DNA of 64,000 bases from Taylorella asinigenitalis ATCC 700933 (GCF_000687755.1 NZ_JHXN01000004.1:1-64000), one strand, 5' to 3'; shown: positions 47,431 to 55,234, counted from the first letter of the stretch. The notes: generated by a model from the letters alone, not told the origin. Numbers and translations are program-made.

Positions 47431-48719
47431 ATCCATAAACAAATCGCCTGAATCAAAGCTGGGACGGAAAGTACATAGAAAATCTCGGCTACACTAAATC
47501 CCCTAGCGACCAGAGCTGCGACTAAAAACGACCCAAAAATGCCACCAAATCTACCAATACCTAGCATCCATGAAACGCCTGTGGTACGGCCTTCTGTAGG
47601 AAAAAATCCTGCTGCCAAAGCTGGCAATGAAGACTGTGCCGTATTCATAATCACGCCTGAAATCAATATCACTGAGATAAGTATCACTAATGGTTGATGC
47701 ACAACATATCCAATTAATGCGACTCCAACAAAAGATAAAAAGCACATTAAAGCGAGAATTTTTCGCTGATTATATCTATCCATTAACCACCCGCTTCCGA
47801 TGGCTCCTAGCCCTCCGACAGCGAATAATCCCGTAACTGTGGATGCGGTTCCTTGAGACATATTGATTTCGCGGAATAAAGTAGGCATCCAATTGATAAC
47901 CCCGTAAAATAAAACGAGTCCCATAAAATATGTTATCCATAGCAAAATAGAGCCTAGAAAATAGTGTTTGGATAACACGACCTTAACACCTCGTCCTTTG
48001 CTTGATGGCAATGCTCCCGCCTCTCCAACATATTCCGATTCTTCACTCAAATTTTTATCTATATTCTTAAGAATCCCATGAATACGTGATTTCGGAGCAC
48101 CTTTCACAATCAAGAAGTTTACTGACTCAGGAAGCAAAAACACCATAAGCAGCACTAATATCAAAGGAACTGCACCGCCTAGAATCAATATAGATTGCCA
48201 GCCATAGTATGGAATAAGCAATGATGCGATAAAACCACCTAAAGCAATACCCAATGGAAAGCCACAAAACATAGTGTTTACGATAAAGGCACGGCGTTGT
48301 GGCGGAGAATATTCGGATAGCAAAGTTACTGCATTAGGCATAGCCGCACCTAAGCCAATTCCTGTGATAAATCGAAGAATTTCAAGCTCATACAAAGAAG
48401 TAGAAAATGCCGATACAATTGCCCCCACAGCAAATAAAAACACAGCAACAATAAGAGTCCATCTGCGACCAACCCTATCTGCTATCGGCCCAAAAGAAAC
48501 TGCACCTAATGCTAAGCCGAATAAAGCTGCACTTAATACTGGAGCAAGAGCCGATTTTTCAATACCCCACTCAGTTATCAGACTTGGGGCAATGTACCCG
48601 ATTGCGGCCGTATCATACCCATCAAAAAAGGCGATGAAAAATGTGATAAGAAAAATTCGTATTTGAAATGCTGATAGCTTATGTGAATTTAAAAATTGAG
48701 AGATCTTTACTGCCTGCAT
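47409..48719 (-). CDS. MFS transporter, aromatic acid:H+ symporter (AAHS) type
   Basis: Probable importer of an aromatic or dicarboxylic acid (PcaK/MucK-like). It has 436 residues with about 12 membrane segments. The AAHS hallmark DGYDTAAIGYIAP is in the first membrane segment (about 34-46), and GPIADRVGRRWTLI is the MFS loop 2-3 motif. A second DRYNQRK-like loop lies after segment 8. It lies between an isochorismatase-fold hydrolase and the amidohydrolase remnant/hydratase, consistent with a small catabolic operon. The exact substrate is unknown. Confidence 0.85.
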   Translation of the reverse strand: MQAVKISQFLNSHKLSAFQIRIFLITFFIAFFDGYDTAAIGYIAPSLITEWGIEKSALAPVLSAALFGLALGAVSFGPIADRVGRRWTLIVAVFLFAVGAIVSAFSTSLYELEILRFITGIGLGAAMPNAVTLLSEYSPPQRRAFIVNTMFCGFPLGIALGGFIASLLIPYYGWQSILILGGAVPLILVLLMVFLLPESVNFLIVKGAPKSRIHGILKNIDKNLSEESEYVGEAGALPSSKGRGVKVVLSKHYFLGSILLWITYFMGLVLFYGVINWMPTLFREINMSQGTASTVTGLFAVGGLGAIGSGWLMDRYNQRKILALMCFLSFVGVALIGYVVHQPLVILISVILISGVIMNTAQSSLPALAAGFFPTEGRTTGVSWMLGIGRFGGIFGSFLVAALVARGFSVAEIFYVLSVPALIQAICLWIKNLVYR

Positions 48720-48776
48720 ACAAAGGCCTAAAAATCATGCATTATACATAAAGAGAATTTCTTATTCCGCTTTAAA

Positions 48777-49298
48777 TTAAATTACTTCAATATGTAAATT
48801 TCGCATAACATCAAAGCACTTACTTTGCATCTCTTTATCGTAAGAATCAGTAGCTCGACTATCTACAAATATGCGACTCTCAGGACTAGCCGCCTTAGCG
48901 ATAACAGCATTTGATATCACACAGATATTACTCACTAGTCCGCATAACTCAATCTCATCATAAAATTCGCGTTCACGAAGAATATCCATAAGCTTAGCCG
49001 AACCAAAAGTACCCTTCTCGATACAAGGATGACGATGAGAATACTCCCGAATTCGGCTAAAAATTTCGTGACCTTCAGTGCCTTTGATCACGTGAGGGAC
49101 GGGCAAATATTTGCCCTCCATTGTTTGTAAATAGTTGGGGCCATGAGTGTCTAAAGTAAACAGAATATCGTAGCCATTTTTTTCATAATCGAGAATTTTA
49201 CTCTCAATAATACCGACTAAATTTTCCGCTCCTTCAAAGCCTAGAGCACCGTCCACAAAGTCTTTTTGAAAATCGACTACGATTAAAAGTTTTCTCAT
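48777..49298 (-). CDS. isochorismatase-fold cysteine hydrolase (nicotinamidase-like)
   Basis: Probable amidase of the PncA superfamily. It has 173 residues. The catalytic triad can be read as D9 (LIVVDFQKDF), K95 (CIEKGTFGSAK) and C126 (GLVSNICVISNA). Metal ligands D50, H52 (LDTHGPNY) and H69 (VPHVIKGTEG) favour nicotinamidase over plain isochorismatase. The gene sits upstream of the MFS carrier and could instead act on an aromatic amide. A run of seven G (minus strand, 49303-49309) lies 4 bases before the ATG and serves as the only purine-rich ribosome site. Confidence 0.82.
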   Translation of the reverse strand: MRKLLIVVDFQKDFVDGALGFEGAENLVGIIESKILDYEKNGYDILFTLDTHGPNYLQTMEGKYLPVPHVIKGTEGHEIFSRIREYSHRHPCIEKGTFGSAKLMDILREREFYDEIELCGLVSNICVISNAVIAKAASPESRIFVDSRATDSYDKEMQSKCFDVMRNLHIEVI

Positions 49299-49412
49299 GG
49301 CACCCCCCCTTTATAACGCCTATGACATAATTATAAACGTGGCAATAATAGTGAGCCTCTACACCAAACCCGTCAAAAGCGAAATCATCGAACGACGCTT
49401 TGAATGATTGAT

Positions 49413-49433
49413 GGGGGCGATTAAGAGGCCCCC
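49413..49433 (-). terminator. possible terminator hairpin after the helicase gene
   Basis: GGGGGC (49413-49418) pairs with GCCCCC (49428-49433) across a 9-base loop, 12 bases beyond the stop of the helicase gene. No T-run follows on the minus strand, so intrinsic termination would be weak. The rest of 49299-49444 shows no gene. Confidence 0.4.
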
Positions 49434-49444
49434 AAGAGGGTTGA

Positions 49445-51400
49445 TTACTCATCAATAATATATTTTGGCGCTTTATTTTCCGCCACTTTAAGTGTTTCAT
49501 AAACATCTTGACTTGTAGCTTTATATCTACCCAACCTAAATTTAAAGTAATTAGCAAGATTTTTATCTGTACAGTAAACCCTACAGCCTTTCATACCCCT
49601 AGTCATAAGAGTTCTATATGTATTTCTAATAATTGAATCTATTTTTTTAGAAGCCTCACCAAATGTTGATTTATTGATTTCTTCCCGAGCTTTAGTTTTT
49701 AAACCTCGAAGAGATTGGTCAGAATTAGCCCGCTTTTCAAAATCAGTTATGACAGTACTATTTTCGAATCTTAAATCATCTCCAATAATTACACCTACAT
49801 AATCAAATTCCAAACCCTGTGAAGTATGTATACATCCAATTTGATCTATAGATTCAGGGTCTATAGCCCATGTATTAGTATTATTAAAATTCCACTGCAT
49901 AGCGAAATCATCAAAAACAATATCACTAACTGAAGGATCAGATTTTGATTTCCAATTCCAGCAATATCCAGCCAGTAACCTTGAACGGTTTCTTATGGCG
50001 TTTTTTTGTTTAACCCAATTAAACAATTCATTTGGACTATCAACCACATCAAAATCATAGTTATAATCCGCTTCAAAAATTGGATTAGCTGTTTTCTTAA
50101 TCTGCAACAAGTCATCCAGCCATGATAAATAGCCATCTGAGCCGTTACATCTAAATTGAGTTGGTAGTTCATCATAAAAAATTTCTGAATTTTCTCTTCG
50201 ACATGAAGCTTCTATTTCTTTTATAGTCCCAACATCATTAGCATGTACAATTTGATTTTCGTCTATAAAAAACACACTAAATTTTGAAGCTCTAATAATT
50301 TCTTGAACTTGGTTCTCTCCCAAGTTTTGAAATATTCCTGACCTCAATACCAACCTATGCGATTCATCAACGATTGCAACATCTAAATAATCTTTAACTA
50401 CAGTATGAAAAGAACCAGAAGAAACGAATAAATTTCCTACACCAATATTTCTTTTATTACCCATCAATATTGATTGGTACACATACCTAGTAGCAGAAGT
50501 CTTGGTAATGTATCTAGTATTTAGCCCTTCATTAATGAACTCTGCTAATAATCTGATAGCTACTACAGATTTCCCAGTGCCTGGACCTCCCTGAACAACT
50601 AAAGTCCTTTTTCTACCATCTTCAATACATTTTTCAGCTAGGTTTAATGCTCTTTCAAAAGCAACTTTTTGTTCATCAATTAGAACAAACTCTTCATTGC
50701 CTTCGAGCATACTCGAAATAGAATCTTGCAAGGATTTTGATGGACGTATTTTTCCAGAATCAATATCATGAATTATTTGTATATTATCCCCCTTTTTAAT
50801 GCTATCTTTTATATAGTTTCTGAGATTTGTAGCATCTGTAGAACCGTATAAAGGTGATGAATTAATTACATCAGAATATTCTGGATTAATAATGGGGTCA
50901 TTTTCTTCTAGCAGATAATTATGCAAAAAAGCACAAGTTTTTATATTTACTGGTTTGGACCTAACAACTTCACAAAAATCGTAAAGCAATCTCCCATAAC
51001 TGTATGCTTGATAGGAAGGATGAGCTACTTGTCTTTCTCCACCACCAACGTATGTAGTTACTACATCCTTTTTGTAGGGATCTACTTTTGCTTTTTCCCA
51101 CTGCTTTAGCTCAATAATTACTAAGTTAGACTTATTATTTTGGTCATAACCAGAAATTAGAAAATCTAACCTTTTTGAATTACCAGGAATAACGTACTCG
51201 ATTGCCACACCAGCATTATCTGGTATATCCTTATCTTCAATGACTCTATCCATATAACTTAAAGAAGAGTGCCATGAACTTATTTCAGATAAACCGTATC
51301 CTATCCTATTAGCCCTAAGTGCACTTTGTATACTTGAAATAAGCTTTCCATTTAAAAAATCATAACGAAATTGATTCTTATCAGCTGTATAAACAATCAT
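49445..51400 (-). CDS. PD-(D/E)XK nuclease-SF1 helicase fusion (DUF2075 family)
   Basis: Large protein of 651 residues. The N-terminal part has a PD-(D/E)XK nuclease pattern: D79 in KRLDFLISG, then E97-x-K99 in VIIELKQW. The ATPase part begins near 235 with a Q-motif-like EQKVAFERAL, Walker A VQGGPGTGKSVV (269-280) and DVAIVDESHRL (Walker B). LPTQFRCNGSDGYL follows, with the late helicase motifs IHTSQGLEFDYVGVIIG and RNTYRTLMTRGMKG. This is the DUF2075 helicase family, often found near defence genes. It overlaps the MazG-like gene by 4 bases (ATGA). Its role is inferred as anti-phage or DNA/RNA processing. AT-rich codon use points to transfer. Confidence 0.85.
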   Translation of the reverse strand: MIVYTADKNQFRYDFLNGKLISSIQSALRANRIGYGLSEISSWHSSLSYMDRVIEDKDIPDNAGVAIEYVIPGNSKRLDFLISGYDQNNKSNLVIIELKQWEKAKVDPYKKDVVTTYVGGGERQVAHPSYQAYSYGRLLYDFCEVVRSKPVNIKTCAFLHNYLLEENDPIINPEYSDVINSSPLYGSTDATNLRNYIKDSIKKGDNIQIIHDIDSGKIRPSKSLQDSISSMLEGNEEFVLIDEQKVAFERALNLAEKCIEDGRKRTLVVQGGPGTGKSVVAIRLLAEFINEGLNTRYITKTSATRYVYQSILMGNKRNIGVGNLFVSSGSFHTVVKDYLDVAIVDESHRLVLRSGIFQNLGENQVQEIIRASKFSVFFIDENQIVHANDVGTIKEIEASCRRENSEIFYDELPTQFRCNGSDGYLSWLDDLLQIKKTANPIFEADYNYDFDVVDSPNELFNWVKQKNAIRNRSRLLAGYCWNWKSKSDPSVSDIVFDDFAMQWNFNNTNTWAIDPESIDQIGCIHTSQGLEFDYVGVIIGDDLRFENSTVITDFEKRANSDQSLRGLKTKAREEINKSTFGEASKKIDSIIRNTYRTLMTRGMKGCRVYCTDKNLANYFKFRLGRYKATSQDVYETLKVAENKAPKYIIDE

Positions 51401-51690
51401 AGTTGACTCTCATCTAATGGATATTTGATTGAATTTTTGTTTAATTTATCTAATATTATTTTTTCAGGATCAATATTTAAACTTAATGCCATGTCTAAAC
51501 AATAGATAAGAACATCAGCTAGTTCTTCTTTTAAATGTTCTTCGTCGATAACTTTAGAATTCCATAGGAAGATCTCTAATAACTCAGCGGCTTCGATAGA
51601 TATTGATTTAGCAAGATTTTCAGGAGAATGAAATTTTTTCCAATCCCTTTTAGAATTGAAATTGTCTATAGCTTTAAGTACATTTTCCAT
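51397..51690 (-). CDS. MazG-like nucleotide pyrophosphohydrolase
   Basis: All-alpha NTP pyrophosphatase, 97 residues. It hydrolyses NTP or dNTP to the monophosphate by family. The metal-binding pattern is E33-x-x-E36 (SIEAAELLEIF) and E56-x-x-D59 (KEELADVLIYCLDMA), and the KFHSPENLAKSISIE start is characteristic of the small MazG-like group. First gene of a two-gene operon: its TGA overlaps the ATG of the nuclease-helicase. The upstream 150 bases are very AT-rich and probably hold the promoter. Confidence 0.88.
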   Translation of the reverse strand: MENVLKAIDNFNSKRDWKKFHSPENLAKSISIEAAELLEIFLWNSKVIDEEHLKEELADVLIYCLDMALSLNIDPEKIILDKLNKNSIKYPLDESQL

Positions 51691-51840
51691 ATTAAGCTCT
51701 CTGAAAAATTTAGATTCTTATTCTTTATTTGTAAAATTCTAATTTATTTTTTAAAAATTTAAATTATTAGATCAGAACTATTTTGCAAAATTTTTATCAC
51801 TCATTTATACAGAGAAAATTATTGTGAGTATCTCATGTCC

Positions 51841-52032
51841 CTGACCCAGTTGAACTATCTCCCTTTCCGGCAAAAAACACACCTTAACTCCTAGGCCCCC
51901 AGCGGAGGTGGACGAAGGGACATTGTCAGTCCCGAAGAACACCGAAGCCCCCTGATGAACTTACCCCCACCCTTTAAATCAACAAATCGCCACCCTCGCA
52001 GAACTCACCCCACCTCCTAAAATTCAACACCC
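51841..52032 (+). repeat. leader repeat unit 1 (degenerate)
   Basis: First of three tandem units. It begins CTGACCCAGTTGAACTATCT and has GCGGAGGTGGACGAAGGG from 51902. The conserved hairpin GGGAC (51917-51921)/GTCCC (51929-51933) encloses ATTGTCA. GGTG and CACC flank the hairpin and can extend it. The -10-like TATAAT of unit 3 is lost here. It ends in C-rich sequence ACCCCCACCCTTTAAATCA. Confidence 0.85.
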
Positions 52033-52231
52033 TTGACCTCCCCAGTTGGACTTTAACCGATATCCATTAAAACCCTACACCGTAACCACTTGGTACTGTA
52101 GCGGAGGTGGACGAAGGGACATTGTCAGTCCCGAAGTACACCGAAGCCCCCCTGATGAACTCACCCCCACCCTTTAAATCACCAAATCGCCACACCGCTG
52201 AACTCACCCCACCCCTTAAAATTCCACACCC
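52033..52231 (+). repeat. leader repeat unit 2 (degenerate)
   Basis: Starts TTGACCTCCCCAGTTGGACT. GCGGAGGTGG recurs at 52101, 199 bases after unit 1, and the hairpin GGGAC/GTCCC is at 52116-52132. The downstream part GATGAACTCACCCCCACCC is nearly the same as in unit 1. TAACCACTTGGTACTGTA before the conserved block is shared with unit 3 but not with unit 1. Confidence 0.85.
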
Positions 52232-52372
52232 TTGACCTCCCCAGTTGAACTATCTCCCTCTCCTGTATAATAAACATACCCTGTAACCACTTGGTACTGT
52301 AGCGGAGGTGGACGAAGGGACATTGTCAGTCCCGTAGGACACCGCAGCCCCCCGAAGCAATTGGAGCTCACT
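52232..52372 (+). repeat. leader repeat unit 3, directly before the Sel1 gene
   Basis: TTGACCTCCCCAGTTGAACT starts the unit. The conserved GCGGAGGTGG lies at 52302 (201 bases after unit 2), and the hairpin GGGAC/GTCCC is at 52317-52333. Downstream the sequence departs from units 1 and 2 and gives GGAGCTCACT before the ATG at 52373. This copy therefore forms the 5' UTR of the Sel1 gene, and the other two look like upstream duplicates. Confidence 0.85.
52245..52271 (+). promoter_or_regulatory. candidate promoter of the Sel1 gene
   Basis: TTGAAC (52245-52250) is followed by a perfect TATAAT (52266-52271). The 15-base spacing is shorter than the ideal 17. A transcript would start near 52279 and carry a leader of about 95 bases that includes the conserved hairpin. 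Units 1 and 2 lack the TATAAT. Confidence 0.5.
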
Positions 52373-53401
52373 ATGAACCCTCTCCTTACTTCTATATTCA
52401 CTCTTACTTGTGCTTTTGTAGCCCTACCTACTTTGGCTCAGTCCAACCCAGCTTCAGCACAAAACAACAACGCAAGTAGCCTACAAAACGGCTTTTCAAA
52501 TCAAAGCAACACCCCTGCAGCAAATACAAATACGAATGCGAGTACAAATCAGAATTCGACAGAAAGCCAAGGGGGAGAGAAAGCGAGTGCATTGCCACTA
52601 GGGACAATTGAAGAGAGAGCGAATAAGGGAGATGCTCATTATCAGTTTGAGCTGGGTTATATGTATTTTAAGGGTGAAGGTGTGACTAAAAATTATACCC
52701 AATCCGTGCAATGGTACGAGAAATCGGCCGCTCAGGGTTTTGTTCATGCTTTGAATAATTTGGGGTATATGTATTTGATGGGCCTAGGCGTAGATAAGGA
52801 TTATAAAAAGGCTTTCGAGAATTTTGAGAAGGCCTCTACAAAAGGCTTTCCTGAGGCTATTTATAATTTGGGGTACATGTATCAGAAAGGCTGGGGCGTA
52901 GAGCCTAATGCCACTAAAGCACGCGACTTATTTGAAACCGCTGCTACCGCTGGCAATGTTTCCGCTATGTTCAATTTAGGCTTATGTTATCAGTATGGTC
53001 GAGGTACGGATAAGGATGCGAAAAAAGCCAAAGAATGGTATGAGAAAGCTGCAAATGCTGGACATGTTCTGGCTCAGAGGAATTTAGGGTATTTGTACGA
53101 GAAAGGTGATGGAATTGATCACGACTATGATGAGGCCATGGAGTGGTACAAAAAAGCAGCTCAGAAAAATGACCCTATTGCTCAATATAATGTAGGTGCT
53201 TTATATGAGAATGGTAAAGGCACTACTAAGAATTTCAAAAACGCAACTACTTGGTATCAACTCGCTTGTGACAGTAAATTTGAATCTGCTTGCAAAGGAC
53301 TAGATAGGGTTAAGGAGAAGATTCAAAAGGAATCTGAGGCTAAGAAAAAAGCAGAAGAAGAGAAAAAAGCTAAAGAGGCAAACAAAGCTACAGCATCATA
53401 A
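52373..53401 (+). CDS. secreted Sel1-repeat protein (long)
   Basis: 342 residues from ATG 52373, chosen because GGAG lies 6 bases upstream. A signal peptide (MNPLLTSIFTLTCAFVALPTLAQ) is followed by an Asn/Ser/Ala/Thr-rich linker (about 24-65). Then come about six Sel1-like repeats of 36 residues, with the pattern AxYNLGYMYxxGxGV visible at AIYNLGYMYQKGWGV, AMFNLGLCYQYGRGT and AQRNLGYLYEKGDGI. The C-terminal tail is Lys/Glu/Ala-rich. Sel1 repeats mediate protein contacts, and secreted ones in other pathogens act at the host interface. That role is inference. A second, shorter Sel1 gene follows. Confidence 0.88.
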   Translation: MNPLLTSIFTLTCAFVALPTLAQSNPASAQNNNASSLQNGFSNQSNTPAANTNTNASTNQNSTESQGGEKASALPLGTIEERANKGDAHYQFELGYMYFKGEGVTKNYTQSVQWYEKSAAQGFVHALNNLGYMYLMGLGVDKDYKKAFENFEKASTKGFPEAIYNLGYMYQKGWGVEPNATKARDLFETAATAGNVSAMFNLGLCYQYGRGTDKDAKKAKEWYEKAANAGHVLAQRNLGYLYEKGDGIDHDYDEAMEWYKKAAQKNDPIAQYNVGALYENGKGTTKNFKNATTWYQLACDSKFESACKGLDRVKEKIQKESEAKKKAEEEKKAKEANKATAS

Positions 53402-53453
53402 ATTGTAACTTTCAAGATTTAATATTAAGAATCCACTAACAGGAGAGAAAGTG

Positions 53454-53924
53454 ATGATTAAAAAGATAGTATTTAGTGTAGCTATGGCTTTGGCTGTATC
53501 AAATGTAAGCTGGGCTGAAGACGTGGACATTGCCACATTAGAGCAGAAGGCAGTTGAGGGGGATGCACGCTCTCAATTTAAGTTGGGCGAAGCATATGAG
53601 TTCGGTAAGGGAGTAGAAAAAAATCCAGAAAAGGCTTTTGAATTGTATACAAAAGCTGCTCATCAAGGCGATAGATCCGCTCAAACAAATTTAGGATTTC
53701 TATATGACACAGGGACTGGAACTAAGCAAGACTATGCGGCTGCTATGACTTGGTATAAGGCAGCGGCAAATCAAGGCGAACTTGCAGCTATGTACAATAT
53801 CGCTCTTCTTTATGAAGATGGCCGTGGTGTTAAGAAAGATGTAGATACCGCTAAAATTTGGTATAAAAAAGCTTGCGATTTAGGAGATAAAGAAAGTTGC
53901 GTTAAGTTAGATAAGCTTCAATAA
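53454..53924 (+). CDS. secreted Sel1-repeat protein (short)
   Basis: 156 residues from ATG 53454 (AGGAGA 7 bases upstream; GTG 53451 is a possible alternative). A signal peptide (KKIVFSVAMALAVSNVSWA) is followed by about three Sel1 repeats (SQFKLGEAYEFGKGV, AQTNLGFLYDTGTGT, AMYNIALLYEDGRGV). It ends CDLGDKESCVKLDKLQ, which resembles the end of the upstream protein (CDSKFESACKGLDRVK), so the two are likely paralogues from a duplication. A terminator follows. Confidence 0.88.
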   Translation: MIKKIVFSVAMALAVSNVSWAEDVDIATLEQKAVEGDARSQFKLGEAYEFGKGVEKNPEKAFELYTKAAHQGDRSAQTNLGFLYDTGTGTKQDYAAAMTWYKAAANQGELAAMYNIALLYEDGRGVKKDVDTAKIWYKKACDLGDKESCVKLDKLQ

Positions 53925-53951
53925 TTTATTATTTAAATTAAGATTTGATGT

Positions 53952-53989
53952 AAGGCCATGTACGAAGTACGTATATGGCCTTTTCTTTT
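53952..53989 (+). terminator. Rho-independent terminator after the Sel1 pair
   Basis: AAGGCCAT (from 53952) pairs with ATGGCCTT, with inner GTAC/GTAC extending the stem, followed by TTTTCTTTT. It lies 28 bases after the short Sel1 gene. Confidence 0.88.
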
Positions 53990-54143
53990 GTTAAAAGAAA
54001 TTGAGCGGTAGTTAGCTGCCATTATGGCAATGATTTTGCATTTATATTAAAGGTAACATACTGAATATACAGATAATTAAATTATCTTTAATAAGAGTGT
54101 AACGTTATAACAATACAATTTGTATTATCTTGTGGAGGGATTT

Positions 54144-54920
54144 ATGGCTATCGAAAACAGCATTCAATTTAAACGTAAATGTGCAGAGCATTTAAACAAA
54201 ACTTACGGCAAATTCTTTGACCTTTTAGGCGGAGGATGTTCTTCTGTAAGCGATATCAAATTTGTTAACGGAAAAAGTTCATATATAGAGTGCAAACTAC
54301 CGCATACTCAATCGGATAAATTTGAACTTGTACCTAACTCAACTAACACTAATTTTGAACTTTCTAAATCGCTAGAGCCAGCTCAAGCAAAATGGTTTGA
54401 GGGTCTTATCAATTATCTTTCTAAACCAGAAGTATTTCGCAATTTAGCGTCAGGGAATGTAGGCGGGAGCATTGCCATCAATAAATTCCAATTATTTCAG
54501 TGGTTTAAAAAAGCGATGGCACGCAAAAACATTCGCTATGTTGTATCTACTCAAAATTCTGATACAGAATCAGCTCAAAAATTCTTTATTTTCCCTGTAG
54601 GTCAAATTCAAGACTATTTTGATATTCGCGTAAAAATTACTCCTTCAGTTAATGCAACTGGTGCGGTTTCTGGACTTGCTGTGACTTATAGCGTTACACA
54701 AAAACCGAATATTTCTGATGTGGATGCCGCTCAAAGTAGTGCCTTATTCGCTACTCAAAACGGCTTGAGTGCTAGATCAGATGCGACGAAAGCAGAATCA
54801 AATTCAAGCGAAAATGTTGAAGTGAAAGAGCCTAAGAAAGTTGCTAGCAACTTACAACCAAAAGAGACTGAAGCTTCTAAAAAAATGAACTCTATTCTTA
54901 AGGCTTTTAACAAAGCATAA
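54144..54920 (+). CDS. unknown protein with a PD-(D/E)XK-like motif
   Basis: I do not recognise the family. 258 residues from ATG 54144 (TGGAGGG upstream). Near the N-terminus, GGGCSSVSDIKFVNGKSSYI then ECKLP gives D37 and E49-x-K51, the spacing of a PD-(D/E)XK nuclease core, with conserved-looking Gly and Ser before it. The middle (75-185) is a mixed alpha/beta domain with QLFQWFKKAMARKN. The last 60 residues are low-complexity Ser/Glu/Lys. No signal peptide or membrane segment, so it should be cytosolic. No adjacent methylase. Nuclease activity is inference from the motif alone. Confidence 0.75.
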   Translation: MAIENSIQFKRKCAEHLNKTYGKFFDLLGGGCSSVSDIKFVNGKSSYIECKLPHTQSDKFELVPNSTNTNFELSKSLEPAQAKWFEGLINYLSKPEVFRNLASGNVGGSIAINKFQLFQWFKKAMARKNIRYVVSTQNSDTESAQKFFIFPVGQIQDYFDIRVKITPSVNATGAVSGLAVTYSVTQKPNISDVDAAQSSALFATQNGLSARSDATKAESNSSENVEVKEPKKVASNLQPKETEASKKMNSILKAFNKA

Positions 54921-55000
54921 GAATTTACCACACGAGATTCGCAAAGAGGCGATGGACTTTGCGGATTTCGGCGATGGTTTGTGTGGGTGATAGGTGCGAT

Positions 55001-55046
55001 GCGGATGCGTTGAATGAAGCGGATGCGTTGAATGAAGCGGATGCGA
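55001..55046. repeat. 18-bp tandem repeat, 2.5 copies
   Basis: The unit GCGGATGCGTTGAATGAA is at 55001-55018 and 55019-55036, followed by a partial third copy GCGGATGCG. Non-coding, between a gene and its probable terminator. Copy number could vary among strains. Confidence 0.85.
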
Positions 55047-55116
55047 AGGCCTTAAACATTAACTTTACACGATCAAATAAATACAGAATTTACCTATAAA
55101 TCAAATTTGTACCCTT

Positions 55117-55150
55117 CCCCTCAGAGACGAGTTCCTGAGGGGCTTTTTTT
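55117..55150 (+). terminator. Rho-independent terminator
   Basis: CCCCTCAG (55117-55124) pairs with CTGAGGGG (55135-55142), followed by CTTTTTTT. Strong intrinsic terminator, pointing right, about 195 bases after the nuclease-like gene. The long gap suggests an untranslated tail or a small RNA that ends here. Confidence 0.88.
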
Positions 55151-55234
55151 GCGTGCTTACTTGGGTGCGGCAATAAATGCAAGGATGAATTTTTACACTA
55201 ATAAAATTTGCCTGAGCCCCTTCAGTCTCCCCTG

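Larger units (their letters stand above)
51691..52372 (+). other. gene-free region with triplicated leader
   Basis: This 680-base stretch holds no credible gene. The first 150 bases (51691-51840) are AT-rich and likely contain the MazG promoter on the minus strand. The rest is three imperfect copies of a promoter/leader unit about 200 bp long, with the last copy directly in front of the Sel1 gene. A minus-strand open frame at 52216-52401 is an artefact of the repeat. Confidence 0.8.
54921..55234 (+). other. gene-free region after the nuclease-like gene
   Basis: This 310-base spacer holds an 18-bp tandem repeat (55001-55046) and a strong rightward terminator (55117-55150). A short open frame at 55107-55325 runs across the terminator and shows no coding features. 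The first part (54930-55060) is GC-richer than its surroundings. Confidence 0.7.

Noticed and set aside
51946-51960. CTGATGA near the repeat, as in a hammerhead ribozyme core
   Set aside because: No matching GAAA segment and no three-stem arrangement around it.
52216-52401. 61-codon minus-strand frame over the leader repeat
   Set aside because: It lies in the repeated leader, has no ribosome site and runs opposite to the Sel1 gene. The repeat structure explains the open frame.
48014-52589. Interval without CATTGCCA that matches the defence-like genes
   Set aside because: Similar gaps occur over housekeeping genes (4548-8770 over dnaE; 43254-47252), so the gap is not evidence of recent transfer by itself.
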